NCBI GenBank assembly: GCA_001775055.1
Contig: MFBU01000005.1
Location: forward strand, 1-49,643
Direction: 5' to 3'
Length of the DNA stretch: 49,643 nucleotides
From: Candidatus Curtissbacteria bacterium RIFCSPLOWO2_02_41_11
GTDB taxonomy: Bacteria > Patescibacteriota > Microgenomatia > Curtissbacterales > GWA2-41-24
The notes below the pieces were generated by a model that had not been told where the DNA came from, did not search any database, and saw only the letters and a program-made list of their open reading frames with translations. Positions within the stretch are counted from its first letter, which is position 1. Each line of letters starts with the position of its first letter. Below, piece after piece: positions 1 to 8,136 of the stretch. Made by a program: the position numbers and the translations under genes.

Positions 1-1
1 T

Positions 2-1120
2 GACGATGCCGGTGCTGCCTCCTCAACTAACTGCAAGTTTGCCTATTATGACGGTACAGCTTCCACCGCCCCCCAAGTTGACCTTGCCGACTGTGACACT
101 ACCAACTGTTTCCCTTCACCGGCTACTTTGAGCGCTCCATACGTTCCTTTGGCTTTTGATGCGCCGTCTTCGAAAAACAGCGAAGGTGGAGTTACTAGCC
201 TTTCGTGGCCGCATACCACTTCGGGTACTGATCGGATTCTTATTGTTGGAGTCAGTTTAAACAGAGGTGCATCCTCCATTACCGGAGTTACTTACAATAG
301 CGTAGCCATGACCAACATAGGAACTGCTGGTTTTGGTACTGCTTTTATGTCTCTTTGGCAATTAGTAGCCCCCGCCACCGGCGAGCATGATATTGTTGTT
401 AGTCTTAGTGGGTTTGCCGAAGTTATTGGTGGTGCGACGAGTTGGACAGGCGTACACCAGACGACGCCGCTTGGTACTTTCGCATCAGCCACAGGCACTA
501 GTACTTCACCATCCGTAAATGTGACAAGCGCTACAGGGGAGATGGTAGTTGATACTCTAAACGCCAGAGGGACCGCAACTGCCACTGTAGATCCAAGCCA
601 GACTGAACGATGGAATCTGTTGACCACCGGCGCAGAACCTGTGCGCGGTACGGGTAGCAACGAGTCGGGAGCAGCAACTGTCACCATGTCTTGGACATTG
701 GGTGCTTCGGAAGGTTGGGCGATTGGCGGAGTCTCTCTTAAACCAGTCGGTACAACTAATCTTAGTTCTGTTTCCTTATCTTTGGATACGACCAATAGTC
801 AGCTTTACGCCCATGTTATTAAAGACACTAATGAAAAGGCCTATTTTAAGTCCAGTGATAAAACGACAATCTCCTGGACTGGCGAATATGATTACGGCTG
901 GTCAGGTTCAGGCGACCATTTAGGCCATATCAACTCGCCGATTACCGGGACAAACGCCAACGAGATTGCCGCAGTTTTGCGGGAGACCAACAATTACGAA
1001 TTTGCCACATTGCCGGAAAGAGCCCTATTCTTGTTAGGCGCAGTGCCGTTTTTGCCGAAAGTATTTGGTAAACTTAGAAGGAAAAAAGAAGGAGGTAAAC
1101 ATTTTCAATTTAAAATTTAG
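2..1120 (+). CDS. Partial (5'-truncated) secreted/surface protein with beta-rich repeats and a C-terminal LPER-hydrophobic-basic tail
   Basis: Frame is open from the window edge (DDAGAASSTNCKFAYYDG...), so the TTG at 128 is probably not the true start. C-terminus ...NNYEFATLPERALFLLGAVPFLPKVFGKLRRKKEGG resembles a tripartite sorting signal. Confidence 0.75.
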   Translation, partial: DDAGAASSTNCKFAYYDGTASTAPQVDLADCDTTNCFPSPATLSAPYVPLAFDAPSSKNSEGGVTSLSWPHTTSGTDRILIVGVSLNRGASSITGVTYNSVAMTNIGTAGFGTAFMSLWQLVAPATGEHDIVVSLSGFAEVIGGATSWTGVHQTTPLGTFASATGTSTSPSVNVTSATGEMVVDTLNARGTATATVDPSQTERWNLLTTGAEPVRGTGSNESGAATVTMSWTLGASEGWAIGGVSLKPVGTTNLSSVSLSLDTTNSQLYAHVIKDTNEKAYFKSSDKTTISWTGEYDYGWSGSGDHLGHINSPITGTNANEIAAVLRETNNYEFATLPERALFLLGAVPFLPKVFGKLRRKKEGGKHFQFKI

Positions 1121-1520
1121 AAGGCCGAGATTAAGATTTTTGCGGCGTGCCCAGGAGCCAGAAAAACTCGATTCAAAAAGGCCAGTTGGAGATTTAGTTA
1201 AGGTTGTTGTTTCGCTCATCTTATGGATAGTCATCGTCGTTTTTGCTGTTAAGATTTTTAACAAAGGCTTGCCCAAAATTCCAAGCAACCTGATTGATTG
1301 GACAGATTGGACGGATATCATGGATAGGACGCCGGCGGCTTCGCCAGTGGCAACTGCCCCAACTCCTAGCGCACAACCTAGCCTAATCCCAAACCCAACA
1401 ACTAGTCTGCCAGCCCCTTCGCCAACTTCTTCGACAAGTTCTCAAGGGCCGTCCAAAGTTACGCGTTCGTGCATTGTTTGTGCCAATGCCAGTCCGAGTC
1501 CGAGCCCGAGTCCAGAATAG
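1101..1520 (+). CDS. Single-TM protein with Pro/Ser/Thr-rich tail; start codon uncertain (ATT 1101 or TTG 1065)
   Basis: ORF 1065-1520. Strong SD AAGGAGGT just upstream of 1101. TM segment VKVVVSLILWIVIVVFAVKIF, then a PST-rich tail ending SPSPSPSPE. Confidence 0.6.
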   Translation: MFNLKFRRPRLRFLRRAQEPEKLDSKRPVGDLVKVVVSLILWIVIVVFAVKIFNKGLPKIPSNLIDWTDWTDIMDRTPAASPVATAPTPSAQPSLIPNPTTSLPAPSPTSSTSSQGPSKVTRSCIVCANASPSPSPSPE

Positions 1521-1560
1521 TGAATAGTCAATAGTCTAAAGTGAAAAGTTAAAATAAAAA

Positions 1561-3549
1561 ATGCCAATTATAAGACTGCTTTTTAATACCAAATTTCAGC
1601 TTGCTATCATTATTCTCTTGACGGTCGGCGTTTATGCTAACACATTTGGTAATCAATTGGTTTGGGATGATAAGACCTTCGCCGATTGGGAATTAACCGC
1701 AAGTTTTAAATCCTTGCCGCAATTTCTCAAAGGTGCACTGCCGCATCCCCATGAGGGGGATTATCGCCTCTTTAAAGGGATTATTTTAACCTTTGACAAA
1801 GTAGTATTTGCAAATTCCCTGTTTGTTTTTCACTTGCAGGCGATTTTAATTCATTTATCGGCGACACTTTTAGTCTATTTTCTGACAAAGAAGATCTTTG
1901 AACTAGAAACAATAAACGATAAACGAGAAACTGTGCTAAAAGTTTCTAGTTTCCAGTTTCCGTTTTCAGGTTTAGTCGCCTTTTTGACAGCTCTTTTATT
2001 TGGGGTTCACCCAGTCCATGTTGAGGCGGTTACATTTATAACTAGTAGCACGGATATTTTGGGCATTAGCTTTTTGCTGGCTGCCTTTTACTTCTACATC
2101 AGGGCAAGAAGTGAGTATCAATATCGAAAAAAGAGGCTGGCCATTAGCGGTCTTTTGGCACTGTTGGCCTTTGCCAGCTACGAGATTACTTTTATCCTGC
2201 CAGTGCTTGTAATTCTTTACGATTTCTGTTTTCCAATGAAAATTAAAGAGAGCGCAAAAGAGAGAATTTTTAGGCATCTTTATTTTTGGGGAATTTTGGC
2301 AAGTTATGCTGTTTTTCGGTTTGGGATTTTGAAATTAACCGAGAAAAGGGAATTTCTGGAGAACAGTTTTTATCTAACGATGTTGGCACAGGCAAAAGCA
2401 ATCTGGGAGTATATACAAATCATTGTTTTCCCATTGAATCTAACCATAAACCACAAACTCCCAAGCGGCATAAGCTCGCTTCACTATGTTGATTACAATG
2501 CGCAATCCTATCTTTCTCAGAAAATCACAGATTTATCTTTCTTATTTTCGGCAGCAGTCATAATCGGGGCAGTGGCAGCTGCTATTTTTTTATATAAAAG
2601 GTTACCGATTGTTACATTTTGTATATTTTGGTTTTTTGCCTCCATGGCAATAGTTTCCAATATTATTCCGCTTGGCAATTTTATGACAGAAAGGTATTTG
2701 TTTTTAGCATCGTATGGCTGGAGTCTGTTATTGGCATACATGGTCAGCCAAGTTGTTACTTCCAAGTTCAATCTCACAGTCAAATTCTCAGCTCTTAGTT
2801 CTTACCTTTCAGTTCTAGTGATGGTTTTAGCGGTGATAGGATTTACAACCATATTGGCTTTTTACTCAGTTAAGACATATCTGCGAAATCGAGACTGGCG
2901 TGATTCGTTTACCCTTTGGTCTTATGAATTGGCAAAATCTCCAGACAGTGTTCTGGCAAGTAATAATTTAGGCAATACCTATAAAGATAAAGGGGATTTA
3001 GCACGCGCCATTCAACTTTACGAGCGAGCAGAGGCTAAAAACTCAAGACGATTGAGCAAAGTTAACCTGAATCTTGGCGATGCTTATTGGGAAGACGGAC
3101 GCTTGGAGAAAGCCCTGGAGCAATATCAAAAAGCCATTGAGGCGGACAAGCGAGAGCCTTTGGCTTACTATGGCTTAGGTAGACTTTATGTGCAGCAAAA
3201 AAAGACTGACTTGGCGATTGAGGCATACACTAAGACTTTAGATTTAAACTCACTCTATTACCCGGCTTATATAGATTTAGGTGCCATTCTGGCCGAGACC
3301 GGCAAGCTGGATCGGGCGATTGAAAAGTTTACAATTGCAGCCAAAATAAAACCAGAGGAGGCCCTGCCTCACAGAAATTTGGCAGGTGTTTACAAGAAGC
3401 AGGGTAAACTTGATTTGGCAATTGCCGAATATCAAATGGCGCTTAAGCTTGATCCTGGAAATGAAGAGATAAAAAAGCAGTTACAAGAAACCCAAATTAG
3501 GCGCAATATCAAAATCAATCAAAATCAGCAAAAAGAAACAGAAAACTAA
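1561..3549 (+). CDS. TMTC-like GT-C membrane protein with C-terminal TPR repeats
   Basis: N-terminal VWDDKTF in first loop, many TM helices, then TPR units (LASNNLGNTYKDKGDLARAIQLYERA; AYYGLGRLYVQQKKTDLAIEAYTKTL). Confidence 0.8.
   Translation: MPIIRLLFNTKFQLAIIILLTVGVYANTFGNQLVWDDKTFADWELTASFKSLPQFLKGALPHPHEGDYRLFKGIILTFDKVVFANSLFVFHLQAILIHLSATLLVYFLTKKIFELETINDKRETVLKVSSFQFPFSGLVAFLTALLFGVHPVHVEAVTFITSSTDILGISFLLAAFYFYIRARSEYQYRKKRLAISGLLALLAFASYEITFILPVLVILYDFCFPMKIKESAKERIFRHLYFWGILASYAVFRFGILKLTEKREFLENSFYLTMLAQAKAIWEYIQIIVFPLNLTINHKLPSGISSLHYVDYNAQSYLSQKITDLSFLFSAAVIIGAVAAAIFLYKRLPIVTFCIFWFFASMAIVSNIIPLGNFMTERYLFLASYGWSLLLAYMVSQVVTSKFNLTVKFSALSSYLSVLVMVLAVIGFTTILAFYSVKTYLRNRDWRDSFTLWSYELAKSPDSVLASNNLGNTYKDKGDLARAIQLYERAEAKNSRRLSKVNLNLGDAYWEDGRLEKALEQYQKAIEADKREPLAYYGLGRLYVQQKKTDLAIEAYTKTLDLNSLYYPAYIDLGAILAETGKLDRAIEKFTIAAKIKPEEALPHRNLAGVYKKQGKLDLAIAEYQMALKLDPGNEEIKKQLQETQIRRNIKINQNQQKETEN
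1902..1970 (+). repeat. Heptamer-phased palindrome inside CDS
   Basis: Left arm TAGAAAC-AATAAAC-GATAAAC-GAGAAAC; right arm AGTTTCT-AGTTTCC-AGTTTCC-GTTTTC; arms are near reverse complements. Confidence 0.8.
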
Positions 3550-3550
3550 T

Positions 3551-4144
3551 ATGCAGACAGAAGGTGGGCAAAAAGTTTCAAGATTGAATGTTTCCAAAGA
3601 TACCTTTATTACACTTTTTTTAATTCTAGTGTTGGTTTTACTTTTTATGCCTTTTTTGGCGACTTTTAACGACCTTTTGACAAGACTAGTAATCAATCTG
3701 AAGGGTTATTGGTTTATTCGAGAGGTGATTGTGCCTTTTGAAGTGCGGATGGTGGCGGTGGTTTTGGCAACTTTGGGTTTTGAAGTGGCGGTGACGCGCG
3801 AGTATGTAATTTTGGGTAACAGCCAACCATTCTTTACGGAAATTGTTTGGAACTGTATTGGCTGGCAATCATTACTGTTTTTTGTGATTACGGCTTTTAT
3901 TGGATTGCAGGGAGACAGATATACTAACTTCTCTAAGTTTAAAGCCTTAATAATCGGTGCTTTTGGGACATTCTTAGTCAACATATTAAGAATTGTAGCT
4001 GTAGTTTTGGTTGCTTACTTCTTTGGACAGTTTCCGGCGACTATTATTCATGATTACGGTTCGCTTTTGGCAGTAATCATCTGGCTATTTGGGTTTTGGT
4101 GGTTTGTGTATGCCTTCGTCTTAGAAACGAAGGCCGCGGATTAA
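3551..4144 (+). CDS. Exosortase/archaeosortase family protein
   Basis: Multi-TM; candidate Cys-Arg-His triad in order: EIVWNCIGWQSLLFF, NILRIVAVVLVAYFFG, IIHDYGS. Confidence 0.8.
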   Translation: MQTEGGQKVSRLNVSKDTFITLFLILVLVLLFMPFLATFNDLLTRLVINLKGYWFIREVIVPFEVRMVAVVLATLGFEVAVTREYVILGNSQPFFTEIVWNCIGWQSLLFFVITAFIGLQGDRYTNFSKFKALIIGAFGTFLVNILRIVAVVLVAYFFGQFPATIIHDYGSLLAVIIWLFGFWWFVYAFVLETKAAD

Positions 4145-4175
4145 CGCTGATTGTTGCTGATTAACGCGGATTAGG
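4136..4175 (+). repeat. Decamer-phased repeat overlapping the 3' end of the exosortase gene
   Basis: GCGGATTAAC-GCTGATTGTT-GCTGATTAAC-GCGGATTAGG; preceded by hairpin CCTTCGT...ACGAAGG within the last codons. Confidence 0.7.
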
Positions 4176-4281
4176 TTGGTCTACCAAATTTTTTTGGGTT
4201 ATTCGAATCCTTCGGGACAAGTAAACGCATCAAAGCTTCAAATTCTTGCAAAATGTTGGGGATAAAAATTAGAATAAAATT

Positions 4282-4650
4282 ATGGATATGAAAAAGAAAG
4301 TTTTGTTAATCGAGGATGATCTACTTACTGCTAGGGCTTACCAAAAACTTTTGGAAAATGCCGGCTTGCAAGTTGTGTGTGCATTAGACGGGCATGATGG
4401 TTTAGAAAAAAGCCACCAAGGTTATAACTGCATTATTTTAGATCTTGCCTTACCCAAACTTTCCGGCTGGCAGGTTTTGGAGAGGCTTAAAAAACATGAT
4501 GGACTCAAACATATACCAGTTATAATCTGTACGGTTTTAGATGGAGAAGACCATCGCAAAAAGGCAGCTGAAATGGGCGCCCATGCTTTTGTCAATAAAT
4601 TCAAAGACAATCTTTTGGAAGAAGTTAAAAATGCCTTGGAGTTTTTTTAA
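4282..4650 (+). CDS. Stand-alone response regulator receiver (CheY-like)
   Basis: KKVLLIEDDLLTARAYQKLLE...CIILDLALPKLSGWQVLERLK...VIICTVL...GAHAFVNKF. Confidence 0.88.
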   Translation: MDMKKKVLLIEDDLLTARAYQKLLENAGLQVVCALDGHDGLEKSHQGYNCIILDLALPKLSGWQVLERLKKHDGLKHIPVIICTVLDGEDHRKKAAEMGAHAFVNKFKDNLLEEVKNALEFF

Positions 4651-4663
4651 TTGTTTCGTTCTT

Positions 4664-5284
4664 CTAAATCATTCGGGGAAATTTTTGGGCAAGATTAAAA
4701 CGGATGGCCAAATAGGACCAGAGCCAAATTGACAGGGCGATTGAGGCAAATATATAAAGAAAGTCTCCGGCTACTGAAATGTTTTGAAACCCTTTGACCT
4801 CATCCAGATAATAAAAAAATTCAGCAGTTGTCATTAATAAGAATCCTGCCCCAAAGGGAATTAAATCTCGGTGTTGGGTGTTATAGGCAATTTCAAAAAC
4901 GTTTATGGAAATTAGCAGAGTTTGGACAGCCAAGAGCTGGTGGGATTTAAAAAGCAAAAGGGAAGCGATGGCAATGACAGTGATAAAACGCAATTTTGAA
5001 TGGGAATCGATTATAAAAGAAGCAAATATTAACCAAAGCCCAAGACTATGCATCCAAAAAGTAAATTGGGGTTCATTAATTGTCGAAAAGCTAGAAACCA
5101 GGTTAAGGGCAAATGAAACTGTTAACAAGATGAAGCCGGTAGCCCTCAAAATTGCTTTTATTTCAATTTTTAAAAGAAGCGCATCAATATAAAGCCAGAT
5201 AATCGCTGCCAGTGTTGAAGCAGTTATAAAATTAGCTAAAATGAAAATTAACTGACTGACTTGCATATGATTCAAGTAAAACAC
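4664..5284 (-). CDS. Integral membrane protein, about 6-7 TM, possible sensory domain
   Basis: 206-aa ORF with regularly spaced hydrophobic segments; adjacent to the response regulator. Confidence 0.6.
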   Translation of the reverse strand: MFYLNHMQVSQLIFILANFITASTLAAIIWLYIDALLLKIEIKAILRATGFILLTVSFALNLVSSFSTINEPQFTFWMHSLGLWLIFASFIIDSHSKLRFITVIAIASLLLFKSHQLLAVQTLLISINVFEIAYNTQHRDLIPFGAGFLLMTTAEFFYYLDEVKGFQNISVAGDFLYIFASIALSIWLWSYLAIRFNLAQKFPRMI

Positions 5285-5333
5285 TTCATTTGTGGTTGAT
5301 CAATAGGTTGAGAAGTTGTAGAGTTTCTTTTGA

Positions 5334-7562
5334 GTGAGAAAATCGGCCCCGATTTTTTTATTGGGATTTATTACATTATTTTTTATCTGGCCACTTTTTA
5401 AATTCGGCTACACTGCCCAAACTGGTTCTTTGGAACCGGCGACTTTGGTTTTAGCAAGACGCGTGGCCGAGCAGGGTATTTTGGGTTGGGAATCGAGTTG
5501 GTATTTGGGTTTTCCGTTTAGATTTGCCGGACCACCTGCCTCTTGGTGGGTATTAGGTGCGATTGAGAAAATTGGCATTTTTGATCTTTTGGCAGTTTAT
5601 CGGATATTAAAAGCACTTGCTTTAGTTGCTTTTCCGATAACTTTTTATTTTTTGGCAAGGAGAGTATTTGGCGGTGTTTCAGCGGGTCCTGTCAAAGGCT
5701 CGTCCCAGCCGACGTCCTCGGACGAAAGGTCAACATTATTCGATACGGAAATTCATCAATTAACGTCCGGAGTAAATCGCGTCCTGCGGGCGCTCGATGG
5801 GACTCCCTCCGCCCGCGCCACCCGCTTTAAGATTGGAAATTGGAAATTGGAAATTGGAAATTCCCACTTCCCAGCCTTTTTAGCTAGCTTTTTTTTGATC
5901 ATGTTGCCTTCTGTCGGTTACATCTTCAAAAAGTTTTTTGTACTCGGGAGTGGGTTTGGCTTTGCCCCAGCTTGGATGCAGCAGGAATTTTCTCGAAGTT
6001 TGGGTCTGGCGCTTCTACCTTTGGTTTTAATTTTCTATTGGCGGCTTTTGGAGAAGATTAACTATTCTCGATTAGTCGCAACAATAATCGCAACAGCTCT
6101 GCTTTTTCTGACAGATGGGGTAACTTCGCTTGCACTTTTGGTTGGACTGACAGTAATCGTGATTATCGAGGCACATAAAGGTGATACTGCGCGCAAAGTA
6201 GCTGCCGTGGGTCTTGCACTGGTATTAGCGTTTTTACTAGATGCCTTTTTCTTTACACCGCAAAATATCCGCTTGATTGCTTCTTCGCCTTCGATTTCGG
6301 GAATTGGGCTGGTTTCATTTATTAAAGTGATGGTTCAGGCGGCAATCGGTCTTGGGCCGGCGGTTTTGGTAGTAGCTTCGATGAAGCTTTTAAGCAAAGG
6401 TAGGCAGTCTTTAGCTTTTATTTGGCTGTGGCTTTTGCCTTTTATTGCGATTACTTTGCTGTTTTATTTTTCCAACCGCCAGTTTTTGACCGAATACACC
6501 CGCTTTTTACCGGAGATGGAAATGGGGATTGCGCTTTTGTTGGGTTATTTGATTGCCCAAAAAGCATCAAGTATTAAGTATCAAGTATTAAGTATCCAGA
6601 GTTTATGGTCAGTTGTTGTCCTGGGAGCAATTTTGATTACTGTCGTGTACAGTTTTTATAAAACGCCGGCGCGCTGGCAAATATTTAAAACAAATCCTAA
6701 CATCAAGAACTCGGTTGAATATCAGATAGCCAAGTGGCTGGATCAGCAACTGACAACTAACAACAAACAACTAACAACTGACATCCCGGATAGGGTTTTT
6801 CTTTCCGGCTCAACGGCTTTTTGGCTTAATGAATTTGCGCCCGATGTTTGGCAGGTTAGAGGCGGCATTGATCAGGCTTCGACTAATCCGTCTTGGGCGC
6901 CGGCTGTCTATCATGTGCGCACAAGTCCAGATGCTGAAACTAGCCTTTTATGGCTGAAAGCCTTAAGGGTTGGTTATTTGGTCGTCCATGATCAAAGTTC
7001 GGGCGAGTATTACCATGATTTTGTCTATCCTGCAAAATTTGAGGGAAAGTTAGAGAAAGTTTTCGATAATCAGGCCGGCGATAGAATATATCGAATTGAT
7101 TCCCCAATGGCCTCTGTGACAACGCAAGCGGGCTTAAAAGACTTACTTTTGCCTGACCCTGCCAAAAGGAATGAACGACAAGCGCTTGATGTGTATACTG
7201 GTTGGTTACAAGCGGGAAAAAGGGCAAAATTGGAAGAAACAAGTAATGGACTTTTGGTAAAAGCTGAAATTGGCAAGGATGAAGTTTTGGCATTGGGAAT
7301 AACTTATGATCGCGGTTGGCAAGTCAAAGACTTACAGGGCGAAAAACTTAAGACAGCCGCTGATCCTTTGGGTAATTTAGTCATTTTTCCCCAAAAAGAA
7401 GGAGAGCAGACAATTACTTTGAAATTTCAAGAAGGAGTCGATCTTTGGCTGGGAATAGCTGTTTCTTTGGCGACTTTAGTCTTTATTAGATTTATCCTGT
7501 CCAAAAAACTGCCGATAATATTGGAAAGAGCCCAGAAAGGGTGGGAGGAGGAAGAGGAGTAA
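5334..7562 (+). CDS. Large GT-C-like membrane protein (YfhO / 6-pyruvoyl-THP-synthase-related-annotated type)
   Basis: GTG start; about 12 TM, then extracellular C-terminal region and terminal TM. Resembles the 15366 and 18265 proteins. Confidence 0.7.
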   Translation: MRKSAPIFLLGFITLFFIWPLFKFGYTAQTGSLEPATLVLARRVAEQGILGWESSWYLGFPFRFAGPPASWWVLGAIEKIGIFDLLAVYRILKALALVAFPITFYFLARRVFGGVSAGPVKGSSQPTSSDERSTLFDTEIHQLTSGVNRVLRALDGTPSARATRFKIGNWKLEIGNSHFPAFLASFFLIMLPSVGYIFKKFFVLGSGFGFAPAWMQQEFSRSLGLALLPLVLIFYWRLLEKINYSRLVATIIATALLFLTDGVTSLALLVGLTVIVIIEAHKGDTARKVAAVGLALVLAFLLDAFFFTPQNIRLIASSPSISGIGLVSFIKVMVQAAIGLGPAVLVVASMKLLSKGRQSLAFIWLWLLPFIAITLLFYFSNRQFLTEYTRFLPEMEMGIALLLGYLIAQKASSIKYQVLSIQSLWSVVVLGAILITVVYSFYKTPARWQIFKTNPNIKNSVEYQIAKWLDQQLTTNNKQLTTDIPDRVFLSGSTAFWLNEFAPDVWQVRGGIDQASTNPSWAPAVYHVRTSPDAETSLLWLKALRVGYLVVHDQSSGEYYHDFVYPAKFEGKLEKVFDNQAGDRIYRIDSPMASVTTQAGLKDLLLPDPAKRNERQALDVYTGWLQAGKRAKLEETSNGLLVKAEIGKDEVLALGITYDRGWQVKDLQGEKLKTAADPLGNLVIFPQKEGEQTITLKFQEGVDLWLGIAVSLATLVFIRFILSKKLPIILERAQKGWEEEEE
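5684..5830. repeat. GC-rich hairpin-containing in-frame insertion in GT-C gene
   Basis: Low-complexity peptide SAGPVKGSSQPTSSDERSTLFDTEIHQLTSGVNRVLRALDGTPSARATR interrupts a TM region. Internal inverted repeats CGTCC-TC-GGACG and GCGGGCG...CGCCCGC. Confidence 0.6.
5831..5866 (+). repeat. TTGGAAA heptamer tandem repeat in CDS
   Basis: gATTGGAAATTGGAAATTGGAAATTGGAAATTcc, period 7. Confidence 0.9.
6562..6600 (+). repeat. AAGTATT/AAGTATC heptamer tandem repeat in CDS
   Basis: AAGTATT-AAGTATC-AAGTATT-AAGTATC, period 7. Confidence 0.9.
6747..6783 (+). repeat. CAACTGA-type heptamer tandem repeat in CDS
   Basis: CAACTGA-CAACTAA-CAACAAA-CAACTAA-CAACTGA-CA, period 7. Confidence 0.9.
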
Positions 7563-7586
7563 CAATTGACAATTGACAATTGACAA
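7563..7586 (+). repeat. CAATTGA heptamer tandem repeat
   Basis: CAATTGA x3 + CAA immediately after the stop codon. Confidence 0.9.
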
Positions 7587-7780
7587 GTTAGGAGGTTACG
7601 GTGACGATGCCCGTATCGGTAAAGGTAATTGGGTTAAGGTTATGATGCCGGTATAGTTTAGGGGTCAGGTTTTTAGTGTTAAATGACTCCTAACTTTACC
7701 TCTCAACCAAACCGGTTTCCTTACCTTTGCACTTACCAATATACGAAACTGGTTTCGTGGCCGATCAACGCTAAACGATT
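7587..7780 (+). repeat. Repeat element sharing both ends with an insertion in the 23S gene
   Basis: Left end matches 40235-40268 at about 29/34; right end 7743-7778 matches 40316-40351 at about 31/36. Confidence 0.85.
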
Positions 7781-7784
7781 TGCA

Positions 7785-8048
7785 ATGAACAAACATACTT
7801 TCTGGCATCATCTGGCAATGGTGGTCTATTCGGAGATTATTAATTTAGTCTGGCTTTTGGTGGGGGGAGTGCTGATTCTTGCAGGCCTGGCGATTTTTAA
7901 ATTCGCCCAAGGAGAGTTTTTTAGACTGGCAATCGGACTGCCGCTTATCTTAATTGGCGCCAGTCTAGCCCTTTTTAAACTGCATGAAATAATTTTAGTG
8001 CTCGCCAGGCCAAACAGACTCAAAGCACTATGTGTTTTTTGCCAATGA
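7785..8048 (+). CDS. Small membrane protein
   Basis: ATG at 7785 (MNKHTFWHHLAMVVYSEIINLVWLLVGGVLIL...). The upstream ORF extension lies in the repeat element. Confidence 0.55.
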   Translation: MNKHTFWHHLAMVVYSEIINLVWLLVGGVLILAGLAIFKFAQGEFFRLAIGLPLILIGASLALFKLHEIILVLARPNRLKALCVFCQ

Positions 8049-8136
8049 CTCAAAAACAGACTCGGATAGCTGATTTAAAAAAGGGAAATAAGCGCAAGAT
8101 TACTTGAGAACATCCCTCGCGTTTATTTTAGGTTAA

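Noticed and set aside
292-795. Antisense ORF (167 aa) and similar shadow ORFs across the window (e.g. 3706-3984, 6940-7293, 11736-12140, 27001-27297)
   Set aside because: They overlap well-supported genes on the other strand and show no recognisable domains.
5831-7586. CRISPR-like arrays from the short tandem repeats
   Set aside because: Units are 7-10 nt with no unique spacers and no cas genes in the window.
7683-7784. N-terminal extension MTPNFTSQPNRFPYLCTYQYTKLVSWPINAKRFA
   Set aside because: Derived from translation of the repeat element; ATG at 7785 is the more plausible start.
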